From NCBI RefSeq assembly GCF_014356525.2, contig NC_052518.1, positions 5,437,162 to 5,501,161 on the forward strand: a stretch of 64,000 nucleotides of DNA, in the 5' to 3' direction. Shown here in pieces: positions 23,033-31,778 of the stretch. This DNA comes from Nilaparvata lugens (lineage: Eukaryota > Arthropoda > Insecta > Hemiptera > Delphacidae). The position numbers and the translations under genes are program-made. Positions within the stretch are counted from its first letter, which is position 1. The number at the start of each line of letters is the position of its first letter. The notes below the pieces were generated by a model. The model was not told where the DNA came from. It saw only the letters and a program-made list of their open reading frames with translations, and did not search any database.

Positions 23033-23528
23033 TTCGTGAAACATATTGTTATGGATGAGGCCTTTAGAAGGATGGCAGGAGGCGAGGGGTTTCGAGTAAA
23101 CAGCACAGAGGAGGCCGGGGGGGCTTCTGAATCATTCCCGTGAGTTCATCTTGGTGCAGGGAGACGTCGACCAATGACAAGCGCGTTCCAGAACCTTCGA
23201 AACACTGTGATTGGTCGGGCGTGTTCGATACCTCCACATCCTTCTCGATTGTTCTATAGTGCCAATATAAATGGCGCGTGTTGCAGTTGGCGAGTTAGTT
23301 GAGAAACGACAGTCAAGCGTTTGCATTTTCTCACAGAGTGATAGAGTGATAATAATCGTAACAGATATTAAAATTATAACATACTTTTAAAGTTGTTTTA
23401 AGAGTTATTATTCTTGGTGACAGTTATTTATATTACTTGTGATAATTCTGTATAATCTATTAGGTAGTAATCAGTTTATAGTTGTTTCTAGTTTACCTCC
23501 GTGTCTTATAGTGTTATAAGTAATAAAT
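23033..23528 (+). promoter_or_regulatory. heat-shock-type promoter and leader segment
   Basis: A GC-richer island in the intron with the parts of an insect Hsp promoter in order: TTCnnGAA at 23033-23040; a weak TTCnnAATnnTTC at 23125-23137; CCAAT at 23171; a perfect three-unit heat-shock element TTCcaGAAccTTC at 23186-23198; inverted CCAAT (ATTGG) at 23210; a second element TTCtcGATtgTTC at 23242-23254; and TATAAAT at 23266-23272. A start site near 23285 (GCAGTT) is expected, followed by an A+T-rich leader without the Hsp70 start. At about 23528 the leader is joined directly to a reverse-transcriptase frame. Whether this is a captured Hsp promoter or the regulatory region of an element is unknown. 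Confidence 0.6.
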
Positions 23529-24487
23529 CTACAAACAGAATCGAATTGGACTCAGAATTGGTAAAACCATTACAGTACCATTTGAAACATCTAAAGGACT
23601 ACTTCAGGGCTGCAGTACGACCCCATCTCTTTTCAAAACCTATTTGGAAGATACCTTGAGAGCATGGAAAAGGAAATGTGAGGGAATGGGAATACCTATG
23701 AGGGAGGAGCATCTGTTCACCCTTTGCTTTGCAGATGATCAAGTGGTCATAGCCCAGGATGAGGAAGATCTGAGTAACATGATGCGTAGGCTGAAGAAAG
23801 AATACAAGGAGGCGGGGCTCGAAATAAACCTAGACAAGACGGAGTACTTGCAAACAAATATTGAAGTCACGCAGAATCTCAAATTAGACGATGACGTTGA
23901 AATTAAAGGCACAGATAAATTTAAATACTTGGGTTATACTATTACGCAAAATGGGGGTACAGATGAAGAAATAAAGAGAAGACTAGGGCAAACTAGAAGT
24001 TGTATAAGACAACTGCATCCTATAATATGGAGTAAGAGTATCCACAGAAAGACCAAACAGATGATATTCTATACAATAGTCAGAAGCATAATGACATATG
24101 GTGCAGAAGTATGGGTGACGAACAAGCGAAGTAGGGGTAAGATTCTGGCTGTGGAAATGGAGTATTGGAGAAGGTGTTGCGGGGTCACCAGGCTGGATAG
24201 AGTACGGAATGAAGAGATGAGGAACAGAATGAAAGTTCAATCGGATATAATGAAGTTGATTGAGGACAAGAGACTGACTGGTATGGTATGGGCACCCGAG
24301 AAAGGGCCAGTGCAAGTAAGTGGATTGGAATTGTGACGGATTGGAGCCCATTGGGTAGACGGAAGCGAGGGAGGCCAAGGCGATCTTGGCGAGACGAGGT
24401 GGACGACGCCATGGAAGCTAGAAATCTCACAGATGGGGAGTGGAATGACCGACAAACATGGAAAATCCGACTAAAAGAAGGAAGGCG

Positions 24488-24491
<4 letters not shown>
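23529..24491 (+). pseudogene. 5'-truncated non-LTR reverse transcriptase fragment
   Basis: The frame opens at about 23529 (IYKQNRIGLRIGK) and continues through KGLLQGCSTTPSLF, the RT motif before the active site, and LCFADDQVV, the catalytic FADD box (FADD at about 23731-23742). It then has LEINLDKTEYL, FKYLGYTI, SIMTYGAEVW and WRRCCGVTRLDRVRNEEM, the usual post-palm order of non-LTR RTs. Near 24290-24340 the frame shifts by one; the new frame reads GRRKRGRPRRSWRDEVDDA and ends at 24491 just before (TA)n. Endonuclease and the first RT motifs are missing. RTE/CR1-like families are possible; clade not assigned. Confidence 0.85.

Positions 24492-24531
<40 letters not shown>
24490..24531. repeat. 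(TA)n microsatellite at the 3' end of the RT fragment
   Basis: About 20 TA units directly after the RT stop, as a LINE tail microsatellite. A second, longer TA tract is at about 24821-24886. Confidence 0.9.
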
Positions 24532-24532
<1 letters not shown>

Positions 24533-24534
<2 letters not shown>

Positions 24535-24818
24535 TAAAACAGGAGACACGATATAAATAGATTGAAAACACTTGAAAACTTACATTAGAAATGGGGAAAT
24601 TTTCGGAGACTGTGTCTCCTTTTAAAGGACAGTGCAAGATGAAAGAAAAGAAATAAAAGAAATGGGGAAATTTTCGGAGACTGTGTCTCCTTTCAAAGGA
24701 CACAGTCTCCGAAAATTTCCCCATTTCTAATGTAAGTTTTCAAGTGTTTTCAATCTATTTATATCTTTTCTCCTGTTTTAATTTATATTACAAACTTTAA
24801 AGTGTCTTCTGTTATGTG

Positions 24819-24889
<71 letters not shown>

Positions 24890-25040
24890 GACTCTGCTCG
24901 GTTGAGGAAGGAGACTCAGTCTCCGAAAATTTCCCCATTCCTAATGTAAGTTTTTAAGTGTTTTCAATCTATTTATATCTTGTGCCTCCTGTTTTAATTT
25001 ATATTACAAATTTTAAAGTGTCTTCTGTTAAGTGCTATAT
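24533..25040. repeat. foldback cluster: one inverted and two direct copies of a 110 bp unit
   Basis: Unit around CTCCGAAAATTTCCCCATT, TTTTCAATCTATTTATATC and CCTGTTTTAATTTATATTAC. It occurs reversed at about 24533-24633, forward at about 24693-24800 and again at about 24905-25025, with a (TA)n tract between the forward copies. GGGGAAATTTTCGGAGAC is also repeated at 24664. RNA from this stretch would form a long hairpin. Confidence 0.75.
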
Positions 25041-25045
25041 ATATA

Positions 25046-25127
25046 GTTGCGGGTTTATATATATATAGTAATTAATCTAATCAGTATAAATCGCCTCAAG
25101 TGATTTATTAGTGTAGAAACCCGCAAC
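25046..25127. repeat. hairpin GTTGCGGGTTT / AAACCCGCAAC
   Basis: Perfect 11 bp arms (25046-25056, 25117-25127) around a 60 bp A+T-rich loop, immediately before the next LINE remnant. Possibly a very small MITE; no target duplication identified. Confidence 0.6.
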
Positions 25128-25129
25128 AA

Positions 25130-25231
25130 TATGTATGGAGCATTGCAATCTATGGAAGTGAAGCTTGAACAATGGCTGAGACAAAAGATAGAAGAATTTC
25201 TGCTTTTGAGACATAGTGCTACAGAAGAATG
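25130..25231 (+). pseudogene. non-LTR RT C-terminal remnant, first half
   Basis: Translates as YGSEA*TMAE...ISAFET*CYRRM, the usual segment SEtWt...FEmWCyRRM after the RT palm, with two stops. It ends in the GAATG that is duplicated at 27274-27278, where the frame resumes. Removing 25232-27278 joins CYRRM to LRISW exactly. Confidence 0.8.
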
Positions 25232-25442
25232 GCCGAGACACACATAACCGCACCGAGTCCGCGCCGACGTACGGCCGAGTGTCGGAAGTACTACGGCAAG
25301 TGAAAAGAAAAAAAGGCTTTCAAACGTGTAGGAACACATACTACGGTACCACGTTACCAGCACCATCACCGTGCTTTTTGCCCGCGCCGTCACCGACTAG
25401 TTCAGTTTACTTTTTGACGGTGACGGTGCGGCCTCGTGTAAC

Positions 25443-25600
25443 ATGGAGAGTGAAAAACTTATTGAAGAGATTTGGAATTTTCCAGTTTCGTACGATCAAA
25501 GTGATGAGAATATCAAAGTGATGAGTGAGGAGAAATATCGCAATGCCGAATACAGGGAAAGGGCTTCCTTCAAGGAAAGATTTCTTCCAGAAAGTATCGT
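25443..25600 (+). pseudogene. MADF-like DNA-binding domain fragment
   Basis: ATG at 25443; MESEKLIEEIWNFPVSYDQS followed by EEKYRNAEYRERASFKE. The pattern LIEEI..FP.LYD......YR....R...W/F.EI is that of MADF (Myb/SANT-like) domains, which accompany the nuclease in PIF/Harbinger elements. After about residue 50 the match stops. It lies about 200 bp inside the left terminal repeat, so it was probably the element's own accessory gene. Truncated, not functional. Confidence 0.55.
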
Positions 25601-25629
25601 TTTTTTCAGGGGTTGTTGTAACTTGTTCA

Positions 25630-25745
25630 AGAGAAGATGGGAAGTATTTTCTGTATTCATAGAACTTCATTTCATCATCCATGAGACGAGGAAACAGGGT
25701 ATTAAATTCTCCCTCAATGGGTTTTGATTTGCAGGTACTATCCAC
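25630..25745 (-). pseudogene. PIF/Harbinger transposase N-terminal fragment
   Basis: Minus-strand frame from 25745: after MDSTCKSKPIE it reads GEFNTLFPRLMDDEMKFYEY, typical of insect Harbinger nucleases just before the FRMS segment. Directly after YEY the sequence changes (RKYF), marking an internal-deletion junction. The DDE domain is absent. Convergent with the MADF-like frame. Confidence 0.6.
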
Positions 25746-25756
25746 TCAAGTTCTCG

Positions 25757-26078
25757 TCCTTCGCCTAATTAATGTTTCCTCTTTTTCTTCTTCTAAAGTC
25801 AAGGCAATCATTGCTAAATCACTGTTCGTAAATTTTAAAAACATGATTGATAGCTTGATTGAAAGCATAAGTCATGAATCTGATAGATCAAAATTCAAGG
25901 AATTATTGAGAGCATATTTGATAGATTTAGCATGCTACAGTATAAACGAGTTTACTGTATAAAAATTAATTTCGAACTGTCACTATTTCTCTTTAGCTTC
26001 AAGTTATTTTTCAGTTTTTGACTTTTTCATGTACATTTTCATGTATGTTTTGGGATGAAATAAATGATTGATTGATTG
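25757..26078 (+). mobile_element. LINE 3' end with (ATTG)n tail
   Basis: A short frame (25681-25962) ends with KFKELLRAYLIDLACYSINEF, like the last residues of Jockey-type ORF2. A 110 bp 3' UTR follows with AATAAATGATTGATTGATTG, a typical LINE terminal microsatellite. 5' truncated. Confidence 0.55.
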
Positions 26079-26189
26079 GTATTACACTCAAAGATCAGGA
26101 CACAGTAGCACAATCTTTTCAATGAGTTCGAAGTATTAACTGTCAGACAATTATATACAAAGAGTCTTCTCTTATATATAACAAAAAAC

Positions 26190-27050
26190 AAAAATAACTT
26201 CAGACTTCGAGAGACTATGTATGATTTGAGACCATCTAGAATTAATTTTCAGAATGATCGTGCAGTGTTGGACGTGTGCTGTAGGCAGTTTGTCTTTGTA
26301 GCTAAAAGACTACTGAATCATATACCTTTTGATTTTGTCAATTTCAGATTAAACAGTAGAACTAGGCATGAATTGGATAAATGTATTGTAGCATTCAAGC
26401 TCAATAAAAAACTATTTTGATACAAGTAAAATTCATTTACTATAGATCCTATACTTTCTGTATTGATCAAAGATTTTCTCCTTCCAAAGTTATAATAACC
26501 TTTAGAAATAACAAATATAAAACTTTTTTGTAACTATTGAATAATGTATTCTTTTGTAGTGAATACCTTTCCCTCTTATTTACAATGTTTTTTGAACTGA
26601 TTCATGAATTAAACTACGTGATTTTCCATTTCTTTTTATATAGTATATAAATTTCAATATGCTTAGTGGATACTGTTTACATAAATTATATGCTATGATT
26701 ATCATCATTTTATAATCATGAGTTGTGCTGCTGTTCAATATTTGTAATTTATATATTTTGTACATTTCTATTTTCACGAATTATTGCAATTAACTTTAAC
26801 TGTCTGTATATTTGATATTAATTTCTTTCATTTTATAGAGTAGTTTTTCAACATCCTGTTTCCCTCGATATTGTTATTATGTTATTTATAGCGACTCATT
26901 CCTGCGCTCAGGTTAAACCTTTGCAGGGATTTTTTCTTCTCAATGTGTCTTGTAAATTGTCATATAAGGATTAGGTTAGACAAGTTTTGTGAAAGTGTTG
27001 TATTTTATACTGTAAATTTGTTTTTTGAAGAATAAATGATTTTGATTTTT
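26190..27050 (+). mobile_element. probable second LINE 3' end
   Basis: Frame 26217-26420 (VLDVCCRQFVFVAKRLLNHI) resembles the tail region of LINE ORF2 only weakly. A+T-rich sequence follows to AATAAATGATTTTGATTTTT near 27030-27050, which could be its 3' end. No duplication identified. Confidence 0.35.
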
Positions 27051-27273
27051 TTTACAATGTCAAAATCTCATAAAATTTAAGAATTTAACACAATTTGAAT
27101 AGTTTTCTGATCACATTCATAAATCAGAACACAATAGCACTACAGACCTGAGACACAGCTGCCGTTCGGCTGTCGCACGGATATGTGTGTTCTCCTACCA
27201 CCATCATCGTGTCTCGGGCTTAGCTCGGCCGTACGTCGGCGCGGACTCGGTGCGGCAATGTATGTTCCGGCCT

Positions 27274-27545
27274 GAATGCTGAGGATCAGTTGGAGAGAGA
27301 AGGTAACGAATGAAGAGATGTTTCAAAGAGTCGGAGAGAGAGGTTGTCTACTGAAAGAAATAAAAAGGAGAAGAGCGCAAAACTAGTTGGTCATATTCTT
27401 CGACATGAGGAACTAACAAAAAGAATATTGGAGGGGAGGAATGCGCAAGGTATGCCATAGAACAACTAAGATGTGCTAACTCAAAAGGATGGCGGATGAC
27501 AGAGAGGCATGGACAGTTGCTGCCAACCAGCCCAACTAAAGAACA
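27274..27545 (+). pseudogene. non-LTR RT C-terminal remnant, second half
   Basis: Continues the frame of 25130-25231: LRISWREKVTNEEMFQRVGE, then KRRRAKLVGHILRHEELTKR and ILEGRNAQG, the standard C-terminal region of non-LTR polymerases (WxxxxTNeev...GHilR). Then the frame decays. 5' truncated and split by 25232-27273. Confidence 0.8.
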
Positions 27546-28356
27546 AGAATAAGATAATAGCATAGAATGAAACAATGTGTTCCACGTTATAATGGCAGTA
27601 TTTAATTAGCATTAGAATCAAGAATTAAGAATGTTTTGATCATACTGCACTTTTGTCCAAAAAGCAGGCTATTGAATATTTTAGAAACAGTAGAAATTCA
27701 AAAAATAGAAAAAGACAGTTCAATAACAAGCCTTAATGATCATATCAACATATTCCCCTGTAATATAAGTAGGTTAGTTCAAGACCATCTAGAATAACCA
27801 AACCAAATCTAAACATGTAGGGAAAAAAATTAGTTTATTGAACATTTAAGGAGAAAAAAAATTAGACTAGGTTGTTAACCCAATTTTCAGTAGTTTTCTA
27901 GGATTCTTGATAAGTATTTCCAACAGTGATGATGATATTTCACAATTTCTCCATTTTATTACAAATTTCCACTCTGAAATCTTTTTAACTTAGATAACCT
28001 ATTTTACTGCCTTACACCTATTTATTTTATTATAATTTTTTTCACATGAAATATTCATGTAATTTCAAATAATTTGTTGGAATTAAGAAAATTAGAATTA
28101 ACAATCAATTACAATGATCAAGTGGCTCTTGCTTTTCTTTTTGTTAGTTTTATAATAAGTAAAAAGTTTTTCATAAAAAGTAGGCCGAAATCATATAATT
28201 TCTAATAATTTTGTTAGAATTAAGAATATAAATTAGAATTAAAATTAAAATCATAAATTAAAAATAGGAATGATAATTAGTCAGAATGATCAAGTGACTC
28301 TTGCTTTTGTTTTTGTTAAGTTGGAATCTTTCTACTTCCTGTAACTTTACTGTAAC
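27546..28356. other. no gene; family A left-end fragment at about 27576-27612
   Basis: TTCCACGTTATAATGGCAGT and TTTAATTAGCAT are a worn left end of A. Between 28120 and 28320 a unit with AATGATCAAGTGGCTCTTGC is present twice in diverged direct form, leading up to the hammerhead motif. Confidence 0.45.
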
Positions 28357-28402
28357 TTACAGCTGATGATGTGTGAGCACACACGAAAGCATGCTCCTGT
28401 AA
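28357..28402 (+). ncRNA. type I hammerhead ribozyme motif (Penelope-like)
   Basis: All parts are in place. Stem I TTACAG/CTGTAA (28357-28362, 28397-28402). Core CTGATGA (28363-28369). One extra U. Stem II GTGTG/CACAC with loop AGCA (28371-28384). GAA (28385-28387). Stem III AGCATGCT, a self-complementary 8-mer (28388-28395). Cleavage base C at 28396. A very short palindromic stem III, which works best as a dimer, and the U before stem II are also seen in the Penelope-like motifs at 55859 and 16110. It probably marks the terminus of a Penelope-like retroelement or a derived repeat. Activity not shown. Confidence 0.7.
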
Positions 28403-28980
28403 AATATTAATTTTTAATTTTTATTTAATTAAAGTGGATTTTTGACAACGTTCTAAGTCTATTCAATTATGGAAAAGTTCCACAACATCAACATTAACAC
28501 TACAAACTTAATTAAGAATGTTTTATTGTTACAAACAAAATAATTGCATTGACAAAAGTCACTTCATAAGGATACATTAACATTGATTCTTAGTATACAA
28601 GTACACGTTATAAATTGTAATATTACAAAGAAAAATAGAAATAGGCTACTTAAATATTTTAGCTATGGATAACAGTTACAGACCCGCATTTCCTTCATTG
28701 AATAAAATGCTTTAATCTTCAACCATCCTTTTATTGCTCTCTTAAAAGTATCAAGATCATAACTCCGTACTTCCAGTGATAACCTTTTGAAAGTTTTCAC
28801 TCCTATATAGCAGTACATTTGTTGTGTTTTGGCAAGCCTAGCACGGCCCATATCAATGTGACTCCTGACCGAGTTTTATGCTCATAAATGCTTCCCCCCT
28901 AATTGAAAAGATTGTAGTTTTGTTTTACAAATATTAAACAATCCATAATATAAATACATGGAAGTGGCAATATATCATTG
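28403..28980 (-). mobile_element. LINE ORF2 C-terminal fragment, minus strand
   Basis: Minus frame 28851 to 28663: TQQMYCYIGVKTFKRLSLEV, then TFKRAIKGWLKIKAFYSMKE, the common C-terminus of Jockey-type ORF2 (G.K.FN.LP.EI...FK...K..L....FY). The remaining sequence down to about 28500 would be its 3' UTR. No upstream RT in frame. Confidence 0.6.
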
Positions 28981-29433
28981 TCTAAGAAAAAAGGACATTG
29001 TCTAAGAAATGGGCTTACAGGACTCCCTCATGCCCAGATTAAATATAGTATGTAAAGCTCTTTTTCGCCCCACTTGGATGTAATGAGCTGGTTTTCGTGC
29101 GTCATATGGAGGCCGAAAATGATTGTTTTCTGACCAGGCCGGTAAAAGTTTTACGGCCCTAGGGCTGTAAAATAACCTTGAAGTCAGCTGATTCTGATTT
29201 GATGTGAACGTGTTTACAAAATGGTTTATTATGAAACGGAATCAGTTTATGCTTCTAGAATTGAATAAGTATTCTGCAATAAGATACTATTTGGATGAAT
29301 AAAATACGGATAAGATATATATTATAAACTATTCAAATTCGATTTTCAGAGTAGGATAGAACTTCTAACTTAAACTTCCGAAGTCAACGACAACAAGCAT
29401 TGTTGACATTTAGATTTGCCAAATTTCAAGTGT

Positions 29434-29886
29434 GCTAAAACAGCTGATCAAAAAACTTTTCATTATTTGTGTTTATTATTCAAGAATCAAAACATTCATA
29501 ATAATATCATCTTATTGTCATTTGGAAGAATAAAAAGTATAAACTCAACCTTTTACATAATTGAACATGATCTTTTAGGTTATTTAGACAAATCAGAATA
29601 AAAAATAAACATACTTGGACAATTTCCTGATATTCAGATTACCTCAGATTTGCTAGAGCTATGACCTTCCTGTTTTGCTTTCGGAAGTGCCTAATAAACA
29701 ATTATTCTCATATTTATATTGTTTGTTTTTCTGTGTGGCGAAAAATAGCGTTCTCACCATGGGCAAAAATGTTTTTCCGGCTCTCAATCTTTTCTAGTCC
29801 TCGGCCTACGGCCTCTGACTTGAAAACCGATTTCGAGCCGGAAAAGTCTCATTTTCGGCCCTAGGTGCGAAATATACTATTTTGAC
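29434..29886 (-). repeat. repeat family B, minus-strand copy
   Basis: From CAGCTGATCAAAAAACTTTT to GGTGCGAAATATACTATTTT, carrying CTCGGCCTACGGCCTC and TTCGAGCCGGAAAAGTCTC. The region 29050-29433 before it is not shared with other B copies except for a few words (GGCCGGTAAAAGTTTTACGG). Confidence 0.75.
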
Positions 29887-30277
29887 ACAGAAACAGCTCC
29901 TTTGCGCCACTAGAATTTCCCCACAGCAATGTACCATATTAAAGGTGAGAGTGGAACAGTGCGAAATATGCGTTTAGGGTGAGACTAATGCTATAGTACA
30001 AGAAATACAACTCAATAGAAATACAACTCTAGACAATCGAGTACAAAGTGCATCAGTATGACTTTTCCAAGTAAGTTTTGAATCAAGGTTTATTCCCAGA
30101 AGTTTAACAGACTTTTGTTGACACTTCACTCTAGAGCTAAACGTTATATAATTATTATTGAACGAAAATCCTAAATAAATGCTGCAAATCACCCCGAAGA
30201 CCTCTGCTACTGCAGACATTGGCAACAGGGATAACAGCTAGATGGAAATTTGATGAGAACTACTATCCAAAAATTAG

Positions 30278-30352
30278 TTGCCAGCCCGGGAATCGAACCC
30301 GGTACCTCCCAATTGCTAGTCAGGAATGCTTACCCTTACACCAAACTGACAA
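30278..30352 (-). tRNA. tRNA-like head of the SINE, minus-strand copy
   Basis: Reverse complement of 30388-30462 with no differences noticed. With its twin, two converging-origin pol III promoters would fire outward from the centre of the palindrome. Confidence 0.6.
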
Positions 30353-30387
30353 TCTCTGGATAGGAAATGAGCGCTGCTATCCAGAGA

Positions 30388-30462
30388 TTGTCAGTTTGGT
30401 GTAAGGGTAAGCATTCCTGACTAGCAATTGGGAGGTACCGGGTTCGATTCCCGGGCTGGCAA
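30388..30462 (+). tRNA. tRNA-like head of the SINE, AGC anticodon position
   Basis: Acceptor pairs TTGTCAG/CTGGCAA (one GU). Anticodon arm CCTGA-CTAGCAA-TTGGG puts AGC (Ala) at the anticodon. T arm CCGGG-TTCGATT-CCCGG contains the B box GGTTCGATTCC. The A-box region is TGGTGTAAGGGTAAGC; the D arm pairs poorly. This is a pol III promoter derived from a tRNA; a functional tRNA is unlikely. Confidence 0.6.
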
Positions 30463-30890
30463 CTAATTTTTGGATAGTAGTTCTCATCAAATTTCCATCT
30501 AGCTGTTATCCCTGTTGCCAATGTCTGCAGTAGCAGAGGTCTTCGGGGTGATTTGCAGCATTTATTTAGGATTTTCGTTCAATAATAATTATAATTATAT
30601 TAATTAGCATTTGAATAAATGCATTCTCTATTTAATTCCAGCTAAACGTTATAGTTTCAGTTTTGCTCTCATTGACAACCAGCCCGTTTGCAGAGAACCA
30701 GACGTCAGCTCTTTCTCTCATACAGTTCATTATTATGGAATTACTAATAGGAGATATATTGGAGCTAAGCAGAGTGGTAGGCCTATCATCTGCATATAGC
30801 ACTGATTTCATTGGAACATACTTTGGAAGATCATTTATAAATACTATAAACATGAAGGGGCCAAGAACAGAGCCTAGTGCTGCTATTAGT

Positions 30891-31204
30891 GTGTCTATCA
30901 TTTGACAAAGCATATAGCGCTATCCTTTTCCAGCTCCGCAACGTTGCCAGATCGTTTTAAACAATGTAGAAATAATGATTAAGAGAATATTAAGTCAAAT
31001 ATTAAAATGTATTGTTTAATGATTGAGAATTATTTCTTGACGAATAAAATATAATTGATATTTTTAAACGATACTGTACAATCTAATATTAGATTGGACA
31101 TACCGTTATGATCTATCCTCTATAGAAGGCAGTGGCAAGACAGAGAAGCTGCAGCGCTGTAATCCTATCTTCCTCCACTGCCATTATAACGTGGACCTCA
31201 CTAG
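30891..31204 (+). repeat. family A MITE, left end missing
   Basis: From GTCTATCATTTGACAAAGCA to CATTATAACGTGGACCTCAC. The left terminal 60 bp are replaced by the LINE on the other side. Confidence 0.75.
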
Positions 31205-31778
31205 AGCAGTGCGGTGAAGGGTGGGTTGAAATGAATGAGAATAAAAGCAGCTAGCGGGAGATGGAATCAATACACTGGCATTCAGAAATAGGCTTTGGTG
31301 TTTTGCATACACGTACACGTTCATTCATTCATGGCAGCAGCTACCCCTCTCCCTTCCCCAACATCACCGTGGAGAAAGTGAGAGGAGGAGGAGGACGAAT
31401 TTTTGGCAAACATCTTCCAATCTAGAAGTAGATTCAGAAAATTCCAAACAGATCTGGCACAATCGCGGATTTGTTTGTTGTATACAGAAATAAGCGTTCA
31501 TCTTTTCTGCACTGGAGAATGGGCATTCTTTCTAACAGCAGCCGTCGATTTGTTTTCAGCCTCAGAAACGAATTTCGAGCCTGTTTTGTTCTGAAGAATA
31601 GAATACAAGGAAAGCTTATTCATAGAAGCATGTATTCTATTTAAAATACAGCACGCGGTTTTGTAATACAGTGGTACAGAATAACTGACTCTAAAAGATT
31701 CCTCATAAGGTGCCACGAACACACACAGGTGCAATTCGCTTTTTAATGGTTTATTCTATGAGTATCTTACTAATATAA
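31205..31778. other. no gene recognised
   Basis: Purine-rich stretch (GAGGAGGAGGAGGACG) near 31383-31398. Short open frames on both strands lack motifs. Confidence 0.35.

Larger units (their letters stand above)
25232..27273. mobile_element. 2.0 kb inverted-repeat element inserted in a LINE
   Basis: Terminal inverted repeats of about 45 bp. The left begins GCCGAGACACACATAACCGC, the right (reversed) AGGCCGGAACATACATTGCC, and both continue CACCGAGTCCGCGCCGACGT then ACGGCCGAG. Flanked by GAATG (25227-25231, 27274-27278). Inside are a MADF-like exon (+), a Harbinger transposase piece (-) and two LINE tails that probably inserted later. The coding content points to PIF/Harbinger, but a 5 bp duplication is not typical of that superfamily, so the class is open. 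Confidence 0.75.
30149..30639. mobile_element. head-to-head palindrome of a tRNA-derived SINE
   Basis: Two copies of one roughly 230 bp sequence in opposite orientation, with about 11 bp (around 30363-30373) between the arms. Each begins with a tRNA-like head and continues with a body containing CTAGCTGTTATCCCTGTTGC and a tail CGTTCAATAATAATTATAAT. The whole block is bounded by AGCTAAACGTTATA at 30135-30148 and 30640-30653, a 14 bp duplication typical of LINE-mediated insertion. Confidence 0.85.
29950..30890 (-). pseudogene. Jockey-like LINE RT fragment, minus strand, split by a SINE palindrome
   Basis: Minus frame from 30880 reads GSVLGPFMFIVFINDLPKYV and SVLYADDRPTT (YADD catalytic box), then ANGLVVNESKTETITFS. 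After the inserted block 30149-30653 it resumes [20 protein letters not shown], then [20 protein letters not shown], the order of Jockey-type RTs. Joining across the 14 bp duplication restores TFS-SRVKC. Several changes and missing ends make it non-functional. Its upstream end abuts a family A repeat near 30890. Confidence 0.85.

Noticed and set aside
30388..30462. Genuine tRNA-Ala gene
   Set aside because: Poor D arm, embedded in a SINE with a target duplication and an inverted twin.
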